Assembly (NCBI GenBank): GCA_013002345.1
Contig: JABDKH010000305.1
Coordinates: 1 to 45,547, forward strand
Direction of reading: 5' to 3'
From: Rhodothermales bacterium
GTDB lineage: Bacteria; Bacteroidota; Rhodothermia; Rhodothermales; JABDKH01
Length of the DNA stretch: 45,547 nt
Of the stretch, positions 31,876-39,060 are shown one piece after another. The stretch's first letter is position 1; each line of letters begins with the position of its first letter. The notes under the pieces were generated by a model. That model was not told where the DNA came from. It saw only the letters and a program-made list of their open reading frames with translations, and searched no databases. The translations under genes and the position numbers were made by a program.

Positions 31876-32385
31876 TTACTCGAGTTCAATGAGGACGGTG
31901 TTTTTGCCCACCGCGTCGCCGGCTTCGACGTGAACCGTCTTCACGACCCCGTCGGCGACAGCTCGAATCTCGTTCTCCATCTTCATGGCTTCGAGAACCA
32001 ACAGACCCTCGCCTCGCTTGATCGTATCCCCGGGCTTAACGAGGGTACTCAACACGAGGCCCGGCATAGGCGCGCGAACGGACTTGTTCGCTCCTCCAGC
32101 GTCGTGGTCCAGACCGTATGCCTCAAGCAGCATTTCGCGTTCGCTCTTGACGACGATCTCGGTGGCCTTGCCATTGACGCTGACCCGGAATGCATTATCG
32201 CCGACGGAAATCAGGAATACGGAGTAGCTTCGACCGTTCAGGAGGATGTGATAGTGCTGCTCAGACAGGCGCTCCAGCGAATACGTAAGTAAGTCCCCGT
32301 TGACTGTCGCCTTGCCATCGTCAAGCAGCAACTCGGCCACCATTTCGCCAAGCTGTGTGCGGAATCTTTGCGAGCCAGTGTTCAT
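31876..32385 (-). CDS. Biotin carboxyl-carrier protein (biotin/lipoyl attachment domain)
   Basis: The 169-residue protein ends in a biotinyl domain (about residues 100-168) with the biotinylation motif EAMKMEN, the Lys being the attachment site. The N-terminal 95 residues resemble the region before the biotin domain in acyl-CoA carboxylase alpha chains and in stand-alone carriers of propionyl-CoA carboxylase or oxaloacetate decarboxylase-type complexes. No carboxylase or carboxyltransferase subunit is encoded in the window, so the partner is elsewhere. Confidence 0.88.
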   Translation of the reverse strand: MNTGSQRFRTQLGEMVAELLLDDGKATVNGDLLTYSLERLSEQHYHILLNGRSYSVFLISVGDNAFRVSVNGKATEIVVKSEREMLLEAYGLDHDAGGANKSVRAPMPGLVLSTLVKPGDTIKRGEGLLVLEAMKMENEIRAVADGVVKTVHVEAGDAVGKNTVLIELE

Positions 32386-32470
32386 TATGTTTGTCAGGAT
32401 AATCGTGCAGACCGATCCGTACGCCGATCTGACCCAATAATACGAACAGCGCAGTCTCGTGGAAGAACCG

Positions 32471-33085
32471 ATGCATCCGGTCGTAACTCCGGAACTCGTG
32501 TTGCGGGCCTACATCAGCGGCGCTTTCCCGATGCATATTCCGGATGAAGAGGACCAGATCTACTGGCTTTCGCCGGATCCGCGTGCAATCATCCCGTTGG
32601 AGAGGTTCCACCTGCCGAGATCCGTTCGTCGCGTTCTGCGCGATGGCCGTTTTACAACGACGACGGACCAGGAGTTCGACAGGGTCATACATGGATGCGC
32701 AGGTCGATCCGAAACGTGGATTTCGAGCGAGATGATCACGTTGTACACGGCCCTGCACGAGCAGGGCTTCGCGCACTCCATCGAGGTGTGGGAGGGCGGG
32801 GCGCTTGTCGGTGGTCTCTACGGAGTTGCGCTGCGCGGCGCCTTCTTCGGGGAGTCCATGTACAACGAAGTTCCCAATGCTTCCAAGGTGGCTCTCGTGG
32901 ATCTCGTGAGTAGATTGCGGCGGGGTAACTTTCGGCTTCTGGATACGCAGTACCTTACGCCTCACCTCGCTCTATTCGGTGCGATAGAGGTCGATCGTGT
33001 GGACTTCCTGGGGCTCCTCCAGGATGCCCTCACGGTCCAGTCCTCGTGGAGCGTCGGGCAGGGTCCAAATCCGAATAAATGGTAA
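32471..33085 (+). CDS. aat: Leucyl/phenylalanyl-tRNA--protein transferase
   Basis: Aat adds Leu or Phe to the N-termini of proteins beginning with Arg or Lys, marking them for ClpS/ClpAP (N-end rule). Family blocks are AYISGAFPMH near the N-terminus, IYWLSPDPRAIIPLE, the substrate-pocket region GGLYGVALRGAFFGESMYN and DTQYLTPHLALFGA. An in-frame GTG lies at 32459; the ATG at 32471 is preferred because GGAAG (32461-32465) precedes it, giving 204 residues. It overlaps the next gene by 7 bases and is divergent from the biotin-carrier gene. Confidence 0.94.
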   Translation: MHPVVTPELVLRAYISGAFPMHIPDEEDQIYWLSPDPRAIIPLERFHLPRSVRRVLRDGRFTTTTDQEFDRVIHGCAGRSETWISSEMITLYTALHEQGFAHSIEVWEGGALVGGLYGVALRGAFFGESMYNEVPNASKVALVDLVSRLRRGNFRLLDTQYLTPHLALFGAIEVDRVDFLGLLQDALTVQSSWSVGQGPNPNKW

Positions 33086-33975
33086 ATCAGATGAAGGGAT
33101 CGTCGATGCTGCTGGCCGGCATTCTGTCGGCCGGTCTTGTTCTCTCCGGCTGCGACAGGAGCGCCGGGAGTGAGCGAGGCAAGCCGGGTCCAGATCTGGC
33201 TGTGCCCGAACAGGCGCACCCTGCATTCGACTCGTTGATGAGTGCGGCCATGCAGGATGAATGGCATCGACTTCCGATTGGCCAGATCGTTCAGAATGTT
33301 GCACTCCGTTTTGTGGGTGCTCCATACGAGGCGGGCCTGCTCGATCAATCGCCTGTCGAGACTCTCGTGGCGTCGTTCGAAACGTTTGACTGTGTCCTGC
33401 TCGTAGAGACGGCCGTGGCTGCCGCGCGTAGCATCCGCGAGCAGGACTACACATACAGTGGCTATCTCGACAACCTCCGATCGTTGAGATACCGCTCAGG
33501 AGTCGAGGACGGGTATTGCAGCCGTCTACACTATTTCTCTGAGTGGATTCTCGATAACGAGCGCAGAGGTACGGTCCGGAACATAACGGCTGAGCTGGGG
33601 GGAGACCAGCTAGAGAAGCGATTGGATTTTATGAGTACTCATCGCGGCAGTTATCCGAGATTCGCAGAGGACGACAGCCTCTTCGCGGGCATCGTCGAAA
33701 TGGAGGCGTCCCTCGAAAATCTGAAACTGTTCTACGTTCCGCAGGGTCGTATTCGCGAGGTCTACGATCGTCTCGAGGCTGGTGACATTATCGCCACTGC
33801 AACGAGCATCAAGGGTCTGGACGTGTCTCACTCCGGTCTCGTCTACAGGGATGAGAATTCAGTGGGTTTCCTTCATGCTTCGACGTCCGGCGGCGTGATG
33901 GTTTCGCCCGATCTTCAACGGTACGTGGAGAACATCGAGATCCAGATCGGCATTGTCGTCGTCAGACCCCTTTAG
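33079..33975 (+). CDS. DUF1460 lipoprotein, predicted NlpC/P60-like amidase
   Basis: The 298-residue protein (ATG at 33079; a second ATG at 33091 is equally possible) has a signal with lipobox LSGC. The DUF1460 core is recognisable: FVGAPYEAGLLD, FDCVLLVETAVAAAR with the likely catalytic Cys, and YCSRLHYFSEWI. A VSHSGLVY His and an HAST block follow. DUF1460 proteins have a papain-like NlpC/P60 fold and characterised members are cell-wall amidases, so a periplasmic muropeptide or peptide hydrolase is likely. It overlaps aat by 7 bases and precedes pfkA by 11. Confidence 0.85.
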   Translation: MVNQMKGSSMLLAGILSAGLVLSGCDRSAGSERGKPGPDLAVPEQAHPAFDSLMSAAMQDEWHRLPIGQIVQNVALRFVGAPYEAGLLDQSPVETLVASFETFDCVLLVETAVAAARSIREQDYTYSGYLDNLRSLRYRSGVEDGYCSRLHYFSEWILDNERRGTVRNITAELGGDQLEKRLDFMSTHRGSYPRFAEDDSLFAGIVEMEASLENLKLFYVPQGRIREVYDRLEAGDIIATATSIKGLDVSHSGLVYRDENSVGFLHASTSGGVMVSPDLQRYVENIEIQIGIVVVRPL

Positions 33976-33986
33976 ACCGTGCGCAA

Positions 33987-34970
33987 ATGCAAGAGTTAAG
34001 ACGTGTCGGTGTATTTACGAGTGGTGGCGACGCCCCCGGAATGAACGCGTGCGTTCGTGCGGCGGTTCGTGCGCTCATCGAGCATGACATCGAGCCGTAC
34101 GGTATTCGTCGGGGTTACGCCGGCATGATCGACGGCGACTTTGTGGAGATGGACTCGCAATCGGTGTCAAACATCCTGCAGAAGGGGGGCACCATTCTCA
34201 AAAGTGCTCGTTCGCCTGAATTCAGGACCCCGGAGGGACGTACGGCGGCGGCCGGGCATCTGGCGGATTCAGGTATTGATGCCCTCGTGGCGATCGGAGG
34301 CGATGGGACGCTGCAAGGTGCTGCGCTGTTGAACCAGGAACACGACATTCGTGTCGTTGGCTGTCCCGGCACCATCGATAACGATCTGTTCGGTACGGAC
34401 GAGACGATCGGGTACGACACGGCACTCAACACGGCCATCGAGAATATTGACAAGATCCGGGATACTGCGGATGCACACGACCGACTCTTCCTCGTGGAAG
34501 TCATGGGACGGGATGCAGGCTTCATCGCCTTGAACGCGGCTGTCGGAGGCGGCGCCGAGATGGTTCTACTCCCGGAAACGCTGTCAGACATGGGTGAGAT
34601 ACGGAAAAAAATCCAGTCTGTAATGACGGGTCACGCGCGCTCGTCTATCGTAGTTGTCGCGGAAGGTGACGAGATGGGTGGAGCGCAGATCATTGCCGAG
34701 GAATTGCGGCGCGATCCGCTTTTCTCGCACATCGATCTCCGGGTCTGCATTCTGGGGCATACACAGAGGGGCGGTTCACCATCCGCTCGGGATCGAGTGC
34801 TGGCAAGCCGCCTTGGAGTCGAGGCGGTCCGCGCGCTGGTCGATGGCTACACCGACGTCATGGTGGGAATCGTGGATCAGGAGATCAAATTCACGCCCAT
34901 GCGTAGCGTGTGGAGTCGGAAGAAGGATATCGACTACGACCTTCTTCAACTGGCCAAGCTTCTCAGCTGA
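33987..34970 (+). CDS. pfkA: ATP-dependent 6-phosphofructokinase
   Basis: Phosphorylates fructose 6-phosphate in glycolysis. The 327-residue length fits bacterial PfkA. VGVFTSGGDAPGMNA is the N-terminal ATP-binding block. GGDGTLQGA carries the Gly that distinguishes ATP-type from PPi-type enzymes (which have Asp), and PGTIDNDL contains the catalytic Asp; PPi enzymes usually have PKTIDND. MGRDAGFIA and LGHTQRGGSP contribute to the substrate site. ATP dependence is therefore read from residues, not assumed. Confidence 0.96.
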   Translation: MQELRRVGVFTSGGDAPGMNACVRAAVRALIEHDIEPYGIRRGYAGMIDGDFVEMDSQSVSNILQKGGTILKSARSPEFRTPEGRTAAAGHLADSGIDALVAIGGDGTLQGAALLNQEHDIRVVGCPGTIDNDLFGTDETIGYDTALNTAIENIDKIRDTADAHDRLFLVEVMGRDAGFIALNAAVGGGAEMVLLPETLSDMGEIRKKIQSVMTGHARSSIVVVAEGDEMGGAQIIAEELRRDPLFSHIDLRVCILGHTQRGGSPSARDRVLASRLGVEAVRALVDGYTDVMVGIVDQEIKFTPMRSVWSRKKDIDYDLLQLAKLLS

Positions 34971-34986
34971 TCCAAACACCAATTAT

Positions 34987-35718
34987 ATGCCCAGCGCCCC
35001 GCCGATCGGCGAAGTAGCAGGAAAGAAGGAGCACGTAGGTCGGATGTTCGACAACATCGCGCCGCGCTACGATTTGCTCAACCGCGTTCTCAGCCTGGGT
35101 ATCGATCGTCTCTGGCGAAAGGAGGTCGTCCGTATACTGAAGAGGCATACGTCCCCTCTGCACCGGATCCTGGACGTAGCTACCGGCACGGCCGACCTGG
35201 CGATCGAGTCACTTTCGCTCAACCCGGAACAGGTCATCGGTGTGGATATCGCCGAAGAAATGCTCGCGGTCGGACGAACGAAGATCGACGCGGCCGGAGC
35301 GCAGAACGTCATTACGCTTCAGCCGGCGGATGCGGAGAACCTTCCGTTCGGCGACGACGAATTCGACGCCGTGACGGTGGCGTTCGGTGTGCGGAATTTT
35401 GAGAATCTGGGACTGGGTCTGTCGGAAATGTCGAGAGTCCTCAAGCCGGGCGGAAAGGTGGTGATTCTGGAATTCAGCCAGCCTCGCACGTTTCCGATCA
35501 AGCAACTGTATGCGGCGTATTCCAGATTCGTGCTGCCGCACGTGGGACGGGTCGTGTCCAAAGATGAAGGGGCGTATACCTATTTGCCCGAGTCCGTTGC
35601 CGCGTTCCCGGATGGAGAGGAAATGACGGGAATCGTCGAAAGGGCGGGATTCACAGAAGTCCGAAGTCGTCCAATGACATTCGGCATTGTCACGATCTAC
35701 CACGGGCAGGCGGTCTGA
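34987..35718 (+). CDS. menG: Demethylmenaquinone/ubiquinone C-methyltransferase (UbiE/MenG)
   Basis: SAM-dependent methyltransferase for the last step of menaquinone synthesis; in this group menaquinone is the expected quinone. The frame opens far upstream inside pfkA, but the true start is the ATG at 34987, giving 243 residues. Family signatures are VGRMFDNIAPRYDLLNRVLSLG (residues 17-38), the SAM motif ILDVATGTADLA, PFGDDEFDAVTVAFGVRNF and the C-terminal GIVTIYHG. It converges on the minus-strand anti-sigma-type kinase with 7 bases between stops. Confidence 0.95.
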   Translation: MPSAPPIGEVAGKKEHVGRMFDNIAPRYDLLNRVLSLGIDRLWRKEVVRILKRHTSPLHRILDVATGTADLAIESLSLNPEQVIGVDIAEEMLAVGRTKIDAAGAQNVITLQPADAENLPFGDDEFDAVTVAFGVRNFENLGLGLSEMSRVLKPGGKVVILEFSQPRTFPIKQLYAAYSRFVLPHVGRVVSKDEGAYTYLPESVAAFPDGEEMTGIVERAGFTEVRSRPMTFGIVTIYHGQAV

Positions 35719-35725
35719 CGCGTGA

Positions 35726-36142
35726 CTACCTGTACTTGGTCAGGCTGCACTCGTTGGACCTGCCTTTCGCGCGATACTCTACATGATCCATCAGGCGACG
35801 CATGATCTGCACGCCGAAGCCTCCGGCCTTTCCCTGCCGCGCGAAATCAAAAATGTCTGGTTCCTGGTAAGTGTTCTGGGAGAACGACTCGCCCTCATCG
35901 CGGATCCGAACGGTGAAGCGGTCTGGTCGGACGATCACATCGACATCAATATTGTGTGAGTCATCCCCTTTGTAGGCATGCTCGATGACGTTGGCACATG
36001 CCTCGTCTACGGCGATTTTGAGCTCACCGACATCCTTGGCGGCGAAGTCGGCCTCCAGTGCATGTTGCTCCACAAAACGACGCACGTCCTCCAGAAAGCG
36101 CGTCGAGCTCGGAATAGTCAACGTATGTATTGATCGAGACAC
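35726..36142 (-). CDS. RsbW-like anti-sigma factor / serine kinase (HATPase_c)
   Basis: The 138-residue GHKL ATPase of the RsbW/SpoIIAB type has the N-box AVDEACANVIEHAYKG (about residues 44-59), the G1-like IRDEGESF and the G2 box GGFGVQIMRRLMD. Such kinases bind a sigma factor or other target and phosphorylate a STAS antagonist on Ser. The STAS protein lies 14 bases upstream on the same strand and a matching phosphatase precedes that. No sigma factor is adjacent, so the final target is unknown. Confidence 0.93.
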   Translation of the reverse strand: MSRSIHTLTIPSSTRFLEDVRRFVEQHALEADFAAKDVGELKIAVDEACANVIEHAYKGDDSHNIDVDVIVRPDRFTVRIRDEGESFSQNTYQEPDIFDFARQGKAGGFGVQIMRRLMDHVEYRAKGRSNECSLTKYR

Positions 36143-36156
36143 GGGGCTGGTGTGCG

Positions 36157-36513
36157 CTAGCCGCCGTTTGACTGGAATTTGGAAATCGCGTCTTCCTCCG
36201 AATCGACGATGTCAAAGAGCATCGGGAAGCCGAGGAGGTCGAATACGTTGTACACGCGTGGTTGAAGCGCGGCGATTTTTATGTCGCCACCCTGTTCTCG
36301 CAATTCCTCTATGTACGCCATGAAGACGCCAAGGCCGGCGCTCGAGATATACTGTAGATTCTTGCCATTGACCACAATGCTATGGTTGCTTGCGTCTCGG
36401 CATTTCTGAATCGCGGCCTCCAGCTCGGACGCAGTGTGCGCATCCAGCTCTCCATTAAGCTCGAGAATCTGTATAGAGCCGTTGGTGCGGAAGCCGACAG
36501 AGAAATTGCTCAT
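36157..36513 (-). CDS. STAS-domain anti-anti-sigma factor (RsbV/SpoIIAA-like)
   Basis: The frame extends upstream to 36603, but the STAS fold starts at the ATG at 36513 (MSNFSVGFRTNGSIQILELNG), giving 118 residues. The phosphorylation loop reads YISSAGLGVF (about residues 54-63), with the usual Ser. Its dephosphorylated form should bind the RsbW-like kinase encoded 14 bases downstream; the PP2C phosphatase upstream should reactivate it. The C-terminus has an extra segment (SEEDAISKFQSNGG). Confidence 0.94.
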   Translation of the reverse strand: MSNFSVGFRTNGSIQILELNGELDAHTASELEAAIQKCRDASNHSIVVNGKNLQYISSAGLGVFMAYIEELREQGGDIKIAALQPRVYNVFDLLGFPMLFDIVDSEEDAISKFQSNGG

Positions 36514-36574
36514 GGGTATTCGATTGATTGTGTTGCCGTGGTTAGCCCGGTCCGCCAAAATTACGGAAAATGGA

Positions 36575-38809
36575 TCATGCTTCGGGAAGCTCTGTGGTCG
36601 CAAATGCAGGCGAAGAGGCGATTTTACTGACCTCGATGCCGTGCCATTTTAGAACTACCAGGGTTGTATCGTCATCATATTCAGCTTTCCCAACAAAAGA
36701 GTCGAGATCTCTGAACAACACGGAGTGAAGATCGCCGGCCTCTTCGTGTCGATTGTTGCACAGAATTGACAACAGCCGGTCGTAGCCGTACTCCGCGCCG
36801 GCAGGATTGCGGCTTTCGACGACGCCGTCCGTGTATAGAGCAAACACGTCGCCAGGCTGCAGGTTGATCACCTCTTGCGACAGTGTTTCCGAGAATAGGG
36901 CGCTTATATCCAATCCGAGCCCCATCCCGTTTGTTCTGAGAAGTCGCGCCTTCCCGTCAATGCCGATTCTGGCAGCAGGGCAGTGGCCTGCGCGGGCCAT
37001 CGTCAGGGTCTCAGCAGCCACGTCGACAACACCGTAGATCACAGAGACGAACACGTTTCGTTCGAGAGTGGCCGAAAGGGCAACGTTCGCATTCATCAGG
37101 AAGTCGACTGGCGATGTACTGATACGGCTCAGAGAACGGAAGATCCCCTGCATTTCGGCCATATAGAACGCTGCAGACGTTCCCTTGCCGGACACGTCGG
37201 CTACGATAAAGGCAAGTCTGTCGTCATCCAGCTTGAGGAAGTCGTAATAGTCTCCTCCCACTTCCTGCGCCGGGACGCTGTTGGCGGCAATTGATAGCCC
37301 GGCCATCGCGGGCAGAATTTGCGGAAGCAGCTTGCGCTGGACCTCGCGAGCAATCGCAAGTTCGCGAGACAGCCGTTCACGATCGATTCGCTCCTCGAAC
37401 AGACGCGCGTTGTCGATCGCGAGCGCAGCCTGAGCTGCAAAAACACCGATCGCGTTGACGTCATCCCGCTCAAACCCCTGACTGACCTCCTTGGTTACGA
37501 AGAGGGCGCCAAGGACCTCATCGCGAGCCAGGAGCGGCACGGCCAGGAGACTCCCGATTCCCTCTCCGGGTTTGAGCCGTACCCGGTGGTCTGCCGGTGC
37601 CTGTTCCAGCAAGACATCGGCACCTGACTCCTTCACCTCATCGAAGATCGCGTCGACATCTACCGAAGACAGAACCTGATCCGTTGTCATTCCTCCCGAA
37701 GCCACAACCATGGGAGCGAGCGACGGAGACGAACGGTCCGGAATCGCAAGCCACGATGCACTCGCGGCGCCGGCCTCCAATGGTGACATCACGATTGAGG
37801 AGTAGAGCTTGTCCGGCTCCATCACCTGGCCAACGAGATGCGTGAACGAATGCATCGCGGCCAGCTCGCCCGCCCTCTGCTGGAAATCGCTAGTGGTAGG
37901 GAGATGAAAGAAGAGCGAGAGAAGGGCCGTCGCGGTGTACAGAATTCCGAAGATGATCGATAGCGTGACGAACTGAGAAAGCGGATAGCTGTAGTGCTTG
38001 ATGAACGTGTAGCTCGACGGTATGTCCAGCGCGTCTGCCGCCACACTGTCCTCCATTATGCCGATACCGGACAGCAGCAGGATCAGGATGAAAGCCATCC
38101 CGATGCAAATGATTTTTTCGGAGAACCTGAGGAAGACAATCCACGACAGTCGAAGCGAGTTGACCACCATGAAACCGACGGCGGGTATGATGGCCAGGCG
38201 CTGCCATGCCGTCGGTTCGGACTCCGGTGATTTGCCGAAAGTCAGTGCGGACGCGAACACCATGAGGCCGAGCATCAGATACCAGTTTCGCTGACTGGAT
38301 CGAGTACGCTTGACGAGTACGAGGTCTCGAAATCGGAGAAGCAGGATGAACGAGAAGACTGCGCCGCCCAGACTGAGCACGGTCATCTTTAGAATCGTCG
38401 CCGGTACCAGGGGTCGGCCGGTTTCATACTCGAAACCGAGCGACGCTGACGCCAGGCCGGGCATGTCCGGCGGCTTCCCAAAAGTCGTGACCAGGTAGTG
38501 AACGACCAGGAAGCCCAACCCGGCAATCAGCGGTGACCAGAACACCCGGATGGATGATGTCGGTCGATCGCGAAAGCGCTCCGAGAGAAACAAGTAGACG
38601 ATCAGATAGCCGAACAGAACGACGAGCTCGTACACGAACTTCCCGACCATGCCCGCCGGTGCAGCATTCTGCAACGTCAGAACATGGTAGCCCACCCCGA
38701 GTGCGATCGCGACGGTCGCCACGGCTGCCAGCAGCCAGTCACGTGCTGGTCTGGTAGCACCAAAGAAGGGCAGGCTACCTATATGTGAGCGGCGGACGGA
38801 ACCTTCCAT
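36575..38809 (-). CDS. Membrane-bound PP2C (SpoIIE/RsbU-type) phosphatase with GAF sensor domain
   Basis: The 744-residue protein has about eight predicted transmembrane helices between residues 24 and 300. A GAF domain follows at roughly 318-470 (MHSFTHLVGQVMEPDKLY, later VPLLARDEVLGALFV), then a helical linker (SRELAIAREVQRKLLPQ) and a PP2C catalytic domain at about 500-722. Metal-site motifs are GGDYYDF, VADVSGKGTSAA, LYTDGVVE and YDDDTTLVVL. It should dephosphorylate the STAS protein encoded 61 bases downstream. The membrane part plus GAF implies sensing of an envelope or small-molecule signal. It is divergent from the repeat protein at 39061. Confidence 0.94.
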   Translation of the reverse strand: MEGSVRRSHIGSLPFFGATRPARDWLLAAVATVAIALGVGYHVLTLQNAAPAGMVGKFVYELVVLFGYLIVYLFLSERFRDRPTSSIRVFWSPLIAGLGFLVVHYLVTTFGKPPDMPGLASASLGFEYETGRPLVPATILKMTVLSLGGAVFSFILLLRFRDLVLVKRTRSSQRNWYLMLGLMVFASALTFGKSPESEPTAWQRLAIIPAVGFMVVNSLRLSWIVFLRFSEKIICIGMAFILILLLSGIGIMEDSVAADALDIPSSYTFIKHYSYPLSQFVTLSIIFGILYTATALLSLFFHLPTTSDFQQRAGELAAMHSFTHLVGQVMEPDKLYSSIVMSPLEAGAASASWLAIPDRSSPSLAPMVVASGGMTTDQVLSSVDVDAIFDEVKESGADVLLEQAPADHRVRLKPGEGIGSLLAVPLLARDEVLGALFVTKEVSQGFERDDVNAIGVFAAQAALAIDNARLFEERIDRERLSRELAIAREVQRKLLPQILPAMAGLSIAANSVPAQEVGGDYYDFLKLDDDRLAFIVADVSGKGTSAAFYMAEMQGIFRSLSRISTSPVDFLMNANVALSATLERNVFVSVIYGVVDVAAETLTMARAGHCPAARIGIDGKARLLRTNGMGLGLDISALFSETLSQEVINLQPGDVFALYTDGVVESRNPAGAEYGYDRLLSILCNNRHEEAGDLHSVLFRDLDSFVGKAEYDDDTTLVVLKWHGIEVSKIASSPAFATTELPEA

Positions 38810-39006
38810 TATCGGGGTTTTCTCTCACTGCGGCGGTGGATCCATGCAAGTATGCCGGTGCAGGCATCCAACGGCCGCGCAAACCTTAAACATAACCCTC
38901 GCGCGGTCGTCTTGCATCTGCGCGAACTCCGACCTACGCAGATTTTGAAGCCTCGTTGCGATTGTCGGCTGGAACTTCCTTCTCAGATTCCGGACCGGGA
39001 AGAGAG

Positions 39007-39014
39007 TAACTTTG
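39007..39014 (+). promoter_or_regulatory. Possible Bacteroidota-type -7 promoter element
   Basis: TAACTTTG matches the TAnnTTTG consensus used by the Bacteroidota primary sigma factor and lies 46 bases before the repeat-protein start. I see no convincing TTG at the usual -33 distance, so this is weak. The rest of the 251-base divergent region (38810-39060) holds no gene or strong repeat that I can see. Confidence 0.3.
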
Positions 39015-39060
39015 CACGCTTACGGCCGTACACGGACTACCGAATCAAATCAGGCTCACT

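Noticed and set aside
34654-34986. Upstream extension of the menG frame into pfkA
   Set aside because: The added 111 residues overlap pfkA and resemble no methyltransferase; the family N-terminus starts at the ATG at 34987.
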